Shown here one piece after another: positions 53,122-61,756 of a DNA stretch of 64,000 nt. This DNA comes from Desulfobacterales bacterium (GTDB lineage Bacteria; Desulfobacterota; Desulfobacteria; Desulfobacterales; Desulfosalsimonadaceae), in NCBI GenBank assembly GCA_034520365.1, contig JAXHNP010000007.1:186001-250000 (forward strand). Direction: 5' to 3'. The notes beneath the pieces are model-generated. The model had not been told where the DNA came from. It saw only the letters and a program-made list of their open reading frames with translations, and did no database searches. Every line of letters starts with the position of its first letter. The first letter of the stretch is position 1. The position numbers and the translations under genes were made by a program.

Positions 53122-53708
53122 CGCCCCACCCCCGCGCTGCTTGCATCGGTCTGGCCAATCCCCTCAAACCGGGCCGCCCACTCAAGCAGGCGCTCCGCCT
53201 TGCCCGGGCCGTAACCGGCCACAGTTTCCACCACCGCTTCAAATGCCAGGGGCTTTCCGTTTAACCCGGGTTTTTTGGAAAAAAATTTATCCGCATAGCA
53301 GATAATTTCCTCCTCAAGGGATAGAGGCAGCATGTCCCTCTCGGGCAGGGGCAGGTTTTCGGCTCTTATCTCTGCTGCGGTCAGACCGACGCCCACATGA
53401 CGCTCGCATACCAGTGCATGCCGGTAAAGCCCTTTTTCTTCCAGGATCCGGCGGCCGAGATAGCCGTGGCAGATATAGGGGTAAGCCCCCGAACATCCGA
53501 TGGATGCGGCATTGGTGAGATAAATGCCGATATCATGGAGCAGGGCGGCCTCCCGGATAAACGCCGGATCCAAACTGAGGTGAGAGAGTCGCCCGGCAAT
53601 CGCAAGCGCCCGGTCCGCCACGGCGCGGGAGTGGATCAAAAGAAGCTCCCGCAGCTTGGTCCCGGGCGGGTAAAAGGCGTTTATCAGATCAATGGGCTGA
53701 ATGGACAT
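53118..53708 (-). CDS. HD-domain metal-dependent phosphohydrolase
   Basis: 196 residues. HSRAVADRALAIA, LLHDIGIYL and later CERHVGVGL place the HD metal motif and a third His. There is no membrane segment. The HD fold is shared by many phosphohydrolases of nucleotides or alarmones; neither substrate nor pathway is readable. It overlaps thiE-thiL by four bases and follows prfB after 11 bp, so it is translated with them. Confidence 0.85.
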   Translation of the reverse strand: MSIQPIDLINAFYPPGTKLRELLLIHSRAVADRALAIAGRLSHLSLDPAFIREAALLHDIGIYLTNAASIGCSGAYPYICHGYLGRRILEEKGLYRHALVCERHVGVGLTAAEIRAENLPLPERDMLPLSLEEEIICYADKFFSKKPGLNGKPLAFEAVVETVAGYGPGKAERLLEWAARFEGIGQTDASSAGVGR

Positions 53709-53719
53709 GTGGGCTTCGG

Positions 53720-54824
53720 CTATACCTGATGTTTTCCGGAAAGAAGCACGGTTTCGATAAACGGGTCAATGTCACCGTCCAATACGCTGTCCACGTTGCC
53801 GATTTCCAGATTGATCCGATGGTCCTTGACCATTTGATAGGGGTGCAGCACATAGGAGCGGATCTGGTTGCCCCACGCGATTTCATCCTTGCTGTCATGC
53901 ATTTCCTGGAGACGCTTGTCCTGCTTTTCCTTCTCCAGCTGATACAGCCTGGAACGTAAAACCTTCATGGCCAGCTCCCGGTTTCGGAGCTGGGATTTTT
54001 CCTGCTGGCTCTGGGCCACGATCCCTGTGGGCAGATGCGTAATCCGGACCGCACTGCTGGTCTTGTTGACATGCTGGCCGCCGGCCCCCTGCGCCCGGTA
54101 GGTATCAATGCGGAGATCGCCCTCATCAATCTCCACCTCGATTTTATCGTCCAGTTCCGGATAGACGAAAACCGATGCAAAGGAGGTATGCCGCTTGCCG
54201 TTGGCGTTAAACGGCGAAATCCGCACCAGGCGATGGATACCGACTTCCACCTTCAAATAGCCAAAGGCATATTTGCCGGCAACAGAAAAGGTGACGCCCT
54301 TGATGCCCGCCTCGTCGCCCTCCTGCATGTCAATCATCTCCATCTTATAGCCCTTGCGCTCGATCCAGCGGGCATACATCCGAAACAGTATTTCGGCCCA
54401 GTCCTGGGCCTCCGTGCCGCCGGCCCCGGCGTTTATGGCCATGATGGCGTTATTCTCGTCATCCTCGCCGTCAAGCACCAGCTGCAGGGAGAACCGATTG
54501 ATCTCTTTTTCAAGCTGATCCGCTTTGCGCTCCGCCTCCCCGGCGGCCGCCTCGTCTCCCTCCTCAACGGCCAGCTCAAGCAAAACGTCGCAGTCCTCCA
54601 CCTCTTTATAAAGGCTGTTCCAGGATTCAATTTTTGACGACAGCCGGGCACGCTCCTTCAGGATCGAGCGGGCGGTATCCGAGTCCTCCCAGAAGCTTGC
54701 TTCGGCAATCTGTTTTTCAATCTCTTTAAGCCGCTGCTCTTTGCCCGGCAGGTCAAAGATACTCCTTGAGCTGATCCAGCTGCTTGTAGAGATCCTGTAT
54801 GGTTTGTTTAAGTTCCACAGTCAT
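53720..54824 (-). CDS. prfB: Peptide chain release factor 2 with +1 programmed frameshift
   Basis: Joined from two frames to give 367 residues, the normal RF2 length. The first frame starts at ATG 54824 (AAGGAGG nine bases upstream) and runs 23 codons to a TGA at 54755-54753. The +1 frame continues DLPGKEQRLKEIEKQI to the end. GAGGQHVNKTSSAVRITH is the GGQ motif that triggers peptidyl-tRNA hydrolysis, and the second-frame start region ends with an AAGGAG-TATCTT-TGAC slippery site. It recognises UAA and UGA in the ribosomal A site. It is followed by the HD gene 11 bp on. Confidence 0.97.
54753..54769 (-). promoter_or_regulatory. RF2 programmed frameshift site
   Basis: On the minus strand AAGGAG-TAT-CTT-TGA-C is the classical layout: an internal Shine-Dalgarno-like AAGGAG, slippery CTT and stop TGA followed by C. 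When RF2 is scarce the ribosome shifts +1 past the stop, so RF2 controls its own level. Confidence 0.95.
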
Positions 54825-54846
54825 ATGATGCGCCCTCCTTTGGCAA

Positions 54847-54910
54847 TTAGGTATTAGGTGTTAGGTGTTAGGTGTTAGGTGTTCTCCTGTTACCTATTCC
54901 CAATACCCAT
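54847..54910. repeat. Heptamer array encoding the C terminus of Lnt
   Basis: G-rich copies (AGGTATT/AGGTGTT, 54847-54883) followed by C-rich copies (ACCTATTCCCAATACCCAT, 54890-54910). The array runs through the lnt stop codon; the last dozen or so lnt residues (including NRRTPNT) are translated repeat. Confidence 0.75.
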
Positions 54911-56508
54911 CTGTGTCTGCTTTTTTTAAAAAATAATCGTAACACAATTATGATACCGCTTGCAATAAGACAGCCAAGGGGCAGCCAATCTTTATGCCGG
55001 GTGTAAAAGGTTTCATGGTCCCTGATTAACGGAATGCTCCGGGACAGGACGGCGGTTTCAAACAGGGGGCTTTTCTCTGCCACCCGGCCCACCGGGTCGA
55101 TATAGCCGCTGATCCCGGTATTGGCCGCCCGAACCAGGGGCCGGCGATTCTCTATGGCCCGGAACACGGCCATGGAAAAATGCTGGTACGGCGCGCTGGT
55201 TTTACCGAACCAGGCGTCATTGGTGATATTGACCAGAAAATCCGCCCCGTTTCGCACCATTTCAACCGAGAGCGAGGGAAAGATGCTTTCATAGCAGATC
55301 AGCATGCCGATCCTGATGTCATTCCAGCCAATGGTATCGCCCCGGCGGCCGGCATCAAAACTGCCCACCTGGGCCACCAGGGTGTCAATAAACGGCAGCC
55401 ACTCATTAAATGGCACATATTCGCCGAACGGCACCAGGTGCACCTTGTTATACCGGCCGGAAACGTTTCCGTCCGGTCCGATCAGATAGGCGCTGTTATA
55501 ATAACGGGGCTGCCGGTGATCAAATTCCACCGAAGGCGCGCCGAGGATAAAATAGCTGTTCGTCTTTTCAATCCCGTTTAAGACCCGCTCGGTCAGCTCC
55601 GTATTATAGTCAAAATAAAACGGGGCCGCGGTCTCCGGCCAGATGACGAGCGCCGGGGATGGGTTTTCGGCGGTTTTGGACAGATCGAAATATTTTTGAA
55701 CGGTTGCCTCCCGGAACCTTTGGTCCCATTTGTGAAGCTGCCCGATATTTCCCTGAATCACCGCCACATCAAGCGTATCCGCAGCCGCCTGGCGCTTATC
55801 CATCGCATTTATCCGTATATTGCCGTATCCCAAAACAACTCCCAAAGCCGCCAGCACCGCCAGGGACCCGGCCGCAGCCACCCATGCCCTGACCCGGCAT
55901 CCCTGCCACGGCTTTTTTGAAACCGCCAGCACCAGGATCAGCAGCGCGGCATTGACAAACAAAATCAGCGCGGATACGCCGTAAACACCCAGAATATCGG
56001 CAAACTGGATCAAGCCCGGGTGCTCTGCCTGGGTGTATCCCAAAAGCCCCCAGGGGAAACCGGAAAACAGCAGGGTTCGAAGGTATTCCAGAGAGACCCA
56101 GAACACCGGGGCCACAAGCAGCACCATAAAGGGCCGGCGGCCGGTCCAGGCCAGCAAAAGCGCAAAAAAGGCCGGATAGAGGGCGAGATAAAATGCCAGC
56201 AGAAACAACAGAAGCATACTGATGCTAAGCGGCAAATACCCGTATATGCGCATGGTGGGAACCAGCCAGTAAACCAGCGTTAAATAATGGACCATACCGG
56301 CCAGAAGGCCAAGCATAAAGCCCTTCCGGGGGCCGGTATCGCGAATGGCCAGCAGCAGAAATACGAGTGCCCCCCATGCCGAACAGGCCATGCCGATGAC
56401 CGGAAAACCGGCGGTGAGCAGCACGCCGGTTAACACCGCCAGCATGATTTTCCCCCAATTATCAGTTACCGATTGAACAAGCGCCATTTTTCCCAAATCC
56501 TGTCCCAT
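54868..56508 (-). CDS. lnt: Apolipoprotein N-acyltransferase
   Basis: 546 residues. Six to eight hydrophobic segments in the first 250 residues are followed by a nitrilase-like periplasmic domain. The catalytic Glu-Lys-Cys triad is visible as VIWPETAAPF, YNKVHLVPFGEYV and GMLICYESIFP. The enzyme adds a third acyl chain to lipoprotein N-terminal Cys, letting them reach the outer membrane. The gene ends in a heptamer array that supplies an unconserved tail. The ATG at 56508 is preceded by a short gap from the rfb side, and a second ATG at 56487 is also plausible. Confidence 0.95.
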   Translation of the reverse strand: MGQDLGKMALVQSVTDNWGKIMLAVLTGVLLTAGFPVIGMACSAWGALVFLLLAIRDTGPRKGFMLGLLAGMVHYLTLVYWLVPTMRIYGYLPLSISMLLLFLLAFYLALYPAFFALLLAWTGRRPFMVLLVAPVFWVSLEYLRTLLFSGFPWGLLGYTQAEHPGLIQFADILGVYGVSALILFVNAALLILVLAVSKKPWQGCRVRAWVAAAGSLAVLAALGVVLGYGNIRINAMDKRQAAADTLDVAVIQGNIGQLHKWDQRFREATVQKYFDLSKTAENPSPALVIWPETAAPFYFDYNTELTERVLNGIEKTNSYFILGAPSVEFDHRQPRYYNSAYLIGPDGNVSGRYNKVHLVPFGEYVPFNEWLPFIDTLVAQVGSFDAGRRGDTIGWNDIRIGMLICYESIFPSLSVEMVRNGADFLVNITNDAWFGKTSAPYQHFSMAVFRAIENRRPLVRAANTGISGYIDPVGRVAEKSPLFETAVLSRSIPLIRDHETFYTRHKDWLPLGCLIASGIIIVLRLFFKKSRHRWVLGIGNRRTPNT

Positions 56509-56833
56509 TGATGCGGTTATCCCCTAACCCTATAGCCTTTCCGCACGGTAAATTTGTTCTGTCTTTTTTTAGGCAGGCACGGTGGCCTGCCCTACGGCGA
56601 CATGCGTCGTAGAGTCGGCCACCGTGCCGACTATCTGGCCGTTAACAGGACCGTGGTTATGGGCTTTGCGGTTAGAACAAATTAGCCGTGAGCCTTTTCC
56701 GGGTGACTGTTGTATTTTCTGAAATTTTATGCCAAAACCGGCATGATACATTTTGAATTAATCCATGGCTTAAGTATGACAATAGATTGAATTAATTTCA
56801 TCAAATAATCAACCCGGAAATACCGGATTTAAT
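56509..56833. other. Divergent intergenic region between lnt and rfbD
   Basis: 325 bp. It holds element copy E (56544-56690) with flanking duplications, then about 140 bp of AT-rich sequence that should carry the rfbD promoter. The best candidate there, TTGAAT-16-TATGAC near 56752, is weak. A small CCGG-aaata-CCGG hairpin lies just before rfbD. Confidence 0.6.
56544..56690 (+). mobile_element. Small non-autonomous transposon-like element, copy E (147 bp)
   Basis: CACGGTAAATTTGTTCT and AGAACAAATTAGCCGTG are inverted ends (15 of 17). Left flank AGCCTTTCCG (56534-56543) and right flank AGCCTTTTCCG differ by one inserted T, so they look like a 10-bp target duplication. Internal blocks resemble copy A with drift. 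Confidence 0.8.
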
Positions 56834-57718
56834 ATGATAAAAGTTTTAATCACCGGCGCCAATGGACAGCTCGGCCGGGACTGCGCATCAATTTTAAGCG
56901 ATAAATGCGCTGTTACGGCGGTAGATATTGAGGAACTGGACATTACATCGGCACAAGCGGTCAATGCCGCCGTTGACCATTTATCCCCTCAGGTCATTGT
57001 CAACTGCGCGGCATTTACCCAGGTGGATGCCTGCGAAAGCCAGGTCGAGACCGCCTGGCGGGTCAATGCGGACGGCCCGGAAAATTTGGCGGCTGCAGCC
57101 GCAAAAACCGGGGCCCGGCTCATCCATATTTCCACGGACTATGTGTTTGACGGCCAAAAGCCGATACCTGAGGCCTACAGTGAATCCGACAGCCCCAACC
57201 CGCTCTCTGTTTACGGCCGGAGTAAACTGGCCGGGGAAGAGCGGGTTACGGCAGGCTGCGAGAATTCCATAATTCTGCGCACTGCCTGGCTCTATGGCGC
57301 AGCGGGCAAAAACTTCATCCGCACCATTCTGGGCAGGGTATTGAATGCCCCGCAAACCCGGCTTAAAATCGTCAATGATCAATACGGCTCCCCCACCTGG
57401 AGCTATCAACTGGCCATGCAGATCGATCGCCTGCTGACAAGTTCGGCCACCGGGATCTACCATGCCTCAGCCGAAGGCTATTGCACCTGGTATGACCTGG
57501 CCGCAGCGCTTTTAGAAGAACTTGATTTAACCGGTCAAATCACCGCCTGCACCACCGAGGATTACCCCACCCCGGCGGTGCGGCCCCGCAATTCGATCCT
57601 TGACAATTACCTTCTGAAATCGGAAAACCGCAATGTAATGGATCACTGGCGGGTGGGATTTAAACAGTTTATCCGAACCCACGGCCGGCAACTGCTGGCC
57701 GAGTTAAACCGAATTTGA
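56834..57718 (+). CDS. rfbD: dTDP-4-dehydrorhamnose reductase
   Basis: 294 residues. VLITGANGQLGRD is the Rossmann NAD(P) site, STDYVFDGQKPIPEAYSE and YGRSKLAGE hold the catalytic Ser/Thr-Tyr-Lys set. It reduces dTDP-4-dehydro-L-rhamnose with NADPH to dTDP-L-rhamnose, the last step of the pathway. Gene order here is rfbD-B-A-C. Between it and rfbB is a 115-bp gap with a hairpin. It is the first gene after a repeat-rich divergent spacer. Confidence 0.95.
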   Translation: MIKVLITGANGQLGRDCASILSDKCAVTAVDIEELDITSAQAVNAAVDHLSPQVIVNCAAFTQVDACESQVETAWRVNADGPENLAAAAAKTGARLIHISTDYVFDGQKPIPEAYSESDSPNPLSVYGRSKLAGEERVTAGCENSIILRTAWLYGAAGKNFIRTILGRVLNAPQTRLKIVNDQYGSPTWSYQLAMQIDRLLTSSATGIYHASAEGYCTWYDLAAALLEELDLTGQITACTTEDYPTPAVRPRNSILDNYLLKSENRNVMDHWRVGFKQFIRTHGRQLLAELNRI

Positions 57719-57734
57719 ACGATTTTCAAGTTTG

Positions 57735-57806
57735 CCGCAGATACAAGGAAAATGATGTCGAGCTATAGGTGCCTATGCGAGACATCATTTGACGCAGTAG
57801 ATGCGG
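57735..57806. repeat. Large hairpin between rfbD and rfbB
   Basis: Nested inverted repeats: outer CCGCA/TGCGG, middle AAATGATGTC/GACATCATTT (exact 10 bp), inner ATAGG/CCTAT. It could be an RNA structure, a partial terminator or a dispersed repeat. It ends 27 bp before the rfbB ATG. Confidence 0.7.
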
Positions 57807-57833
57807 TGAAATTGGAAATCCCGGAGGGCTTTC

Positions 57834-58883
57834 ATGAATTTGCTTGTCACGGGCGGCAGCGGCTTTATCGGCAGCAACTTCATCCGGTATCTGCTGACGG
57901 AAACGGACTTTAACGGCCGCATCATCAATGTGGACTGCCTGACCTATGCCGGCAATCCAGAGAACCTCGCCGATATTGAGACCCGCTTCTCGGACCGGTA
58001 TATATTCGTCAAAGAAAACATCTGCCATGCTGAAGCCATGGCCAAAATTTTTGATTTCTACAGCATCGACACCGTCTGCCATTTTGCCGCAGAATCCCAC
58101 GTGGACCGCTCGATTGCCGCACCGGACGCCTTTATCCAGACCAATATCTTCGGGACCTACACGCTTCTGGAGCTTGCCCGGAAACGCATGCACCATATCC
58201 AGCGGTTTCATCATATCAGCACGGATGAGGTCTACGGCAGCCTTGGAGAAAGCGGACTTTTCAGCGAAACCTCGCCATATCAGCCGACAAGTCCATATTC
58301 AGCATCCAAAGCCGCCTCCGATCATCTGGTGCGGGCCTATTTTCATACCTATGGCCTGCCGGTGACCATTTCCAACTGCTCCAACAATTACGGCCCCTAC
58401 CAGTTCCCGGAGAAACTGATCCCGTTGATCATTTTAAATGCAGTGGCCCAAAAGCCGCTCCCGGTTTACGGAGATGGCCGCAATATCCGGGACTGGCTTT
58501 ATGTTCGGGATCATTCCGCGGCGCTGTGGACCATTCTCAAAACCGGCGAAATCGGGGAAACCTACAATATCGGCGGCAACTGCGAGCTTGAAAATATCCG
58601 GCTGGTGGAGCAGATCTGCGAGATCATCGATGATATGCCGAGCCTGGGCAGCCAAACATCCAGAAAAGACCTGATTACCTTTGTCACCGACCGGCCCGGC
58701 CATGACCGCCGGTATGCCATTGATGCGGAAAAAATCATGACCGATCTCAAATGGGCGCCGGAAACCCCGATTGAAACCGGGCTGCGGGAGACCATTGAAT
58801 GGTATATCAGCCATCAGGCATGGGTCGACCGGGTAATGAGCGGGGAATACCGCGACTGGATCAAGCAGCACTATAATTTTTAA
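57834..58883 (+). CDS. rfbB: dTDP-glucose 4,6-dehydratase
   Basis: 349 residues. VTGGSGFIGSNFIRYLL is the NAD site, FAAESHVDRSI and STDEVYGSLGESGLFSE carry the active-site Asp/Glu, and SPYSASKAASDHL has the catalytic Tyr and Lys. It makes dTDP-4-dehydro-6-deoxyglucose. GGAGGGC precedes the ATG. It is followed after 12 bp by rfbA. The set provides rhamnose for O-antigen or a glycosylated surface product, along with the manC gene. Confidence 0.97.
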   Translation: MNLLVTGGSGFIGSNFIRYLLTETDFNGRIINVDCLTYAGNPENLADIETRFSDRYIFVKENICHAEAMAKIFDFYSIDTVCHFAAESHVDRSIAAPDAFIQTNIFGTYTLLELARKRMHHIQRFHHISTDEVYGSLGESGLFSETSPYQPTSPYSASKAASDHLVRAYFHTYGLPVTISNCSNNYGPYQFPEKLIPLIILNAVAQKPLPVYGDGRNIRDWLYVRDHSAALWTILKTGEIGETYNIGGNCELENIRLVEQICEIIDDMPSLGSQTSRKDLITFVTDRPGHDRRYAIDAEKIMTDLKWAPETPIETGLRETIEWYISHQAWVDRVMSGEYRDWIKQHYNF

Positions 58884-58895
58884 AAGGATGTGCCA

Positions 58896-59783
58896 ATGAA
58901 AGGAATTATACTGGCCGGCGGCTCCGGCACCCGGCTCTACCCCTTAACCCGGGTAACCAGCAAGCAGCTTCTGCCCGTCTATGACAAGCCGATGATTTAT
59001 TATCCCCTGTCGGTGCTCATGCTGGGCGGCATCCGGGACATTCTGATTATTTCCACGCCCCATGATCTGCCCAATTTTAAGGCTTTGTTAGGCGACGGCT
59101 CATGGCTGGGGATCAATCTCCAATACGCGGAACAGCCGCAGCCAGAGGGCATCGCCCAGGCCTTTGTGATCGGCCGGGACTTTATCGGTAGTGACCCGGT
59201 TTGCCTGATTTTAGGGGACAATCTCTTTTTCGGCCATAATTTGAGCGGAATTTTAAAATCCGCCTTTGATTCAAACCCCGGCGGCGTTGTTTTCGGCTAC
59301 CGGGTGCTTGATCCCCGGCGCTACGGGGTGGTCGCATTTGATGAGAACGGGATGGTCGTGGATATCGAAGAAAAACCCGACCAGCCAAAATCCAATTTTG
59401 CAGTATCCGGTTTATACGTCTACAGCAACGAAGTCATTAATATCGCGGCAAACCTGACGCCCTCTGATCGGGGCGAGCTTGAAATCACGGATGTCAACCG
59501 GGCCTATCTTAAAGAAAACGCCTTAAAAGTAGAACTCCTGGGCCGCGGCTTTGCCTGGCTGGATATGGGCACCCATGAATCCATGCAGCAGGCAGCCAGC
59601 TACGTGCAGACCATCCAGAAACGCCAGGGTTTTAAAATCGCCTGTGTCGAGGAGATCGCCTACCGGCTGGGCTACATCTCAAGCCATGATTTAAAGAGCC
59701 TGGCCGAAGACATGAACAAAAACGAATACGGCGCCTACTTAAGAGACATTGCCACATTCAAACGCACGGAGCTCGCCCAATGA
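58896..59783 (+). CDS. rfbA: Glucose-1-phosphate thymidylyltransferase
   Basis: 295 residues from the ATG at 58896 (AGGA upstream); a GTG two codons earlier is possible. [16 protein letters not shown] and [17 protein letters not shown] are the nucleotidyl-transferase motifs, with VIEEKP-like [12 protein letters not shown] further on. It activates glucose 1-phosphate with dTTP, the first step of the dTDP-rhamnose pathway and a control point through feedback by dTDP-rhamnose. It overlaps rfbC by four bases (ATGA). Confidence 0.97.
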   Translation: MKGIILAGGSGTRLYPLTRVTSKQLLPVYDKPMIYYPLSVLMLGGIRDILIISTPHDLPNFKALLGDGSWLGINLQYAEQPQPEGIAQAFVIGRDFIGSDPVCLILGDNLFFGHNLSGILKSAFDSNPGGVVFGYRVLDPRRYGVVAFDENGMVVDIEEKPDQPKSNFAVSGLYVYSNEVINIAANLTPSDRGELEITDVNRAYLKENALKVELLGRGFAWLDMGTHESMQQAASYVQTIQKRQGFKIACVEEIAYRLGYISSHDLKSLAEDMNKNEYGAYLRDIATFKRTELAQ

Positions 59784-60352
59784 CCGTCACGATAACCCCG
59801 CTTGCCCTGCCGGAAATCCTGCTGATCACGCCCAGGGTGTTTACCGATCACCGGGGATTTTTCCTGGAAACCCATCATCAGATAAAATATACGGACGCCG
59901 GGCTTGAGCGCACCTTTGTCCAGGATAACCACTCCCGGTCGCGGCAGGCCGTGCTTCGGGGACTCCATTATCAGCTCCGGAAGCCCCAGGGAAAACTCGT
60001 GTATGCGGTAAGGGGCGAAATATTCGACGTGGCGGTGGACATCCGGCATGGCTCCCCGACATTCGGCCGGTGGACCGGCACCCATCTGTCAGATACCAAT
60101 CACCGACAGCTGTTCATTCCCGAGGGCTTTGCCCACGGATTTGTAGTTTTGAGCGAATCTGCGGATGTGGTATACAAGTGCACCCAGTTCTATGAACCCG
60201 GCGATGAATACGGAATTTACTGGAAGGACCCGGAAATCGGCATCGACTGGCCGGTGGAGGCCCCGATTCTTTCTGAAAAGGATCAGCTCTTTCCCACCCT
60301 CAATTCAGCACCGGAAGCGCATCTGCCGGTTTACCAGGCAGGCGGCCCATAA
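59780..60352 (+). CDS. rfbC: dTDP-4-dehydrorhamnose 3,5-epimerase
   Basis: 190 residues. [33 protein letters not shown] (catalytic His) and [19 protein letters not shown] (conserved Tyr and Lys region) identify the cupin-fold RmlC epimerase. It inverts C3 and C5 of the 4-keto sugar. It completes the four-gene dTDP-rhamnose set; the start overlaps rfbA. The C-terminal end is short and ordinary. Confidence 0.96.
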   Translation: MTVTITPLALPEILLITPRVFTDHRGFFLETHHQIKYTDAGLERTFVQDNHSRSRQAVLRGLHYQLRKPQGKLVYAVRGEIFDVAVDIRHGSPTFGRWTGTHLSDTNHRQLFIPEGFAHGFVVLSESADVVYKCTQFYEPGDEYGIYWKDPEIGIDWPVEAPILSEKDQLFPTLNSAPEAHLPVYQAGGP

Positions 60353-60427
60353 AGCGAACCATTCCTATATGGCGGAAGAAAGTCTGCACTCTGTTTGAAT
60401 ATCCGTAGCGCCAGATTTGCTCGCATA

Positions 60428-60460
60428 ACTTAAGCTTCATTGCAGCGTTCTGGCTTAAGT
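60428..60460. terminator. Inverted repeat between rfbC and the toxin-antitoxin pair
   Basis: ACTTAAGC (60428-60435) and GCTTAAGT (60453-60460) form an exact 8-bp stem with a 17-nt loop. There is no T-tract. It lies between convergent genes, at the edge of the AT-rich island. Confidence 0.35.
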
Positions 60461-60469
60461 GCTGTCAGA

Positions 60470-60775
60470 TTATATTAGTGCGCTTATTCCTTTTCTTTCC
60501 ATAATATCCAATAATTTTCTTGATGCACCAGCTGGTTTTTTGTTGCCCTGTTCCCATTTTTGAACGGTTGAGGGACTAATATTAAAAAGGCTGGCAAGCG
60601 CTGCCTGGCTTAACCGGAATTTTTTCCGTATGGAAATAATTTTTTCAGGGGTATATTCCTGCACCTCCGGCACACAAAGGTTCTCGATATTTTTCATAGT
60701 AATATCATCTACTAAGCCACTTTTATGTAGGTCTTTTACAGTATTTGTAATTGATTTTGCGATGGATTTTCTCAT
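60470..60775 (-). CDS. HTH-type antitoxin (HigA-like)
   Basis: 101 residues. A Cro/C1-type helix-turn-helix near residues 47-80 (IRKKFRLSQAALASLFNISPSTVQKWE) follows a helical N-terminal arm. It overlaps the toxin gene by four bases (ATGA) with the toxin first, the HigB-HigA order. The protein should neutralise the toxin and repress the shared promoter. The region is notably AT-rich compared with neighbours, suggesting horizontal acquisition. Confidence 0.82.
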   Translation of the reverse strand: MRKSIAKSITNTVKDLHKSGLVDDITMKNIENLCVPEVQEYTPEKIISIRKKFRLSQAALASLFNISPSTVQKWEQGNKKPAGASRKLLDIMERKGISALI

Positions 60776-61179
60776 GATTTCACCTCAATTAAGTCTTTAT
60801 TTGCTATGGCTATTGTTATCTCTTCAGGTGTTAGCCTCAGCAAAATTTTTGATAATTCTTTGAAAGCAATAAGTTCTTTTTTTGATAAATTTGATTTCTC
60901 ATTTTTAGCAAAACCATGAATAAAAATTGCACGATCGCCTTTTTTATAACAAATAATGGTTCGTCCGCCACTGCTTTTGCCTTGACCCGCAAAACGGATT
61001 CTTTTTTTATAAAGGTAACCGCCAAGATTTGCTTCGAAGTTCCCGGCAATAACCTCTGTCAATGCATTGGCAAGTTCTTGCTTCGGCATTTTCTGTTTGG
61101 CTGCCCATCTTGAAAAATGTTTTGTCATTAGTTTTTTCATTAATTTTAATATAGCACTTAGTGATATATTTTCAACCAT
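60772..61179 (-). CDS. RelE/HigB-type toxin (PF06296-like)
   Basis: 135 residues from an ATG at 61179, or 118 from the ATG at 61128 (MTKHFSRWAAKQKM), which matches the family start better. Motifs LGGYLYKKRIRFAGQGKSSGGRTI and KGDRAIFIHGFAKN are those of the RelE-like PF06296 group, mRNA interferases acting on translating ribosomes. It is followed by the antitoxin. A promoter should lie in the AT-rich sequence upstream of 61180. Confidence 0.82.
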   Translation of the reverse strand: MVENISLSAILKLMKKLMTKHFSRWAAKQKMPKQELANALTEVIAGNFEANLGGYLYKKRIRFAGQGKSSGGRTIICYKKGDRAIFIHGFAKNEKSNLSKKELIAFKELSKILLRLTPEEITIAIANKDLIEVKS

Positions 61180-61337
61180 ATATTTTTCCCACCAGAATAT
61201 GGCTATGGCATTTTAATATGAAGAGGTTGCCAAACATTCAGTATTATAGAAAGTTTTAGTGGTGGGGATAACACAAACATTCTTGACCAATATTGCCTGC
61301 TTATCAGTAAGGACTGTAAAAAGCTATCAGCTATCCT

Positions 61338-61424
61338 TTAAAAAGCAGACATACAGTATCTGGTGTTAACTTCCAGTGCCCCATAGCCCATCGCATCACT
61401 TTTTTGTTTGATGCCAGTAGACAT
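61338..61424 (-). CDS. Possible 28-residue micro-ORF
   Basis: ATG at 61424 preceded by AAGGAG six bases upstream, ending TAA at 61338. The product (MSTGIKQKSDAMGYGALE...) has no recognised domain. The strong ribosome-binding site is the only support; it may be a remnant of a larger gene. Confidence 0.2.
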   Translation of the reverse strand: MSTGIKQKSDAMGYGALEVNTRYCMSAF

Positions 61425-61501
61425 TGAATGCTCCTTCTCCCATAACTTGCCCAAGTAATAATAATCCTTGCGAACTTTATTTCTTATTTTTTTGACAAAA
61501 A

Positions 61502-61544
61502 ATTACAATTTTGTGTTTATAAAACCATCATATTACAATTTTGT
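61502..61544. promoter_or_regulatory. Direct repeats, possible activator sites
   Basis: Two exact copies of ATTACAATTTTGT, starting 30 bp apart (61502-61514 and 61532-61544), close to three helical turns. They lie about 105-145 bp upstream of the expected start point of the sigma54 promoter, a typical enhancer position. Confidence 0.4.
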
Positions 61545-61621
61545 TATTTAATTTAGTTTTTTAATTATTTTTTATTTAATTAAGATATTGAAATAAATAT
61601 AAAAAATTTAAAGTCACCAAA

Positions 61622-61638
61622 TTGGCATGATTTTCGCC
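61622..61638 (+). promoter_or_regulatory. Putative sigma54 promoter
   Basis: TTGGCATGATTTTCGCC has the GG-N10-GC spacing (GG at 61624-61625, GC at 61636-61637) and TGGCA at -24. The -12 element TCGC differs from TTGC at one base. A sigma54 promoter suits a PII/ammonium transporter operon. Confidence 0.55.
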
Positions 61639-61756
61639 ATATGAGAGAAAAAGCGCGGGAAGTTGCTAAGCCATGAAATTAGAACGGATGACGGGGCTGA
61701 TGAGTTTTGTCGAGAACCTCTTTAATAAACATTCAAATAATGAAAGGAGCAAGGGA

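Larger units (their letters stand above)
61180..61756. other. Long AT-rich intergenic region before the nitrogen operon
   Basis: About 580 bp without a convincing gene. It contains a possible 28-codon ORF on the minus strand (61338-61424), two direct copies of ATTACAATTTTGT, a sigma54-type promoter and A/T-rich runs near 61550-61610. Confidence 0.6.

Noticed and set aside
53720-54601. RF2 starting at 54601
   Set aside because: It would lack the first 70 or so residues of RF2; the complete gene is restored by the classical +1 frameshift from ATG 54824.
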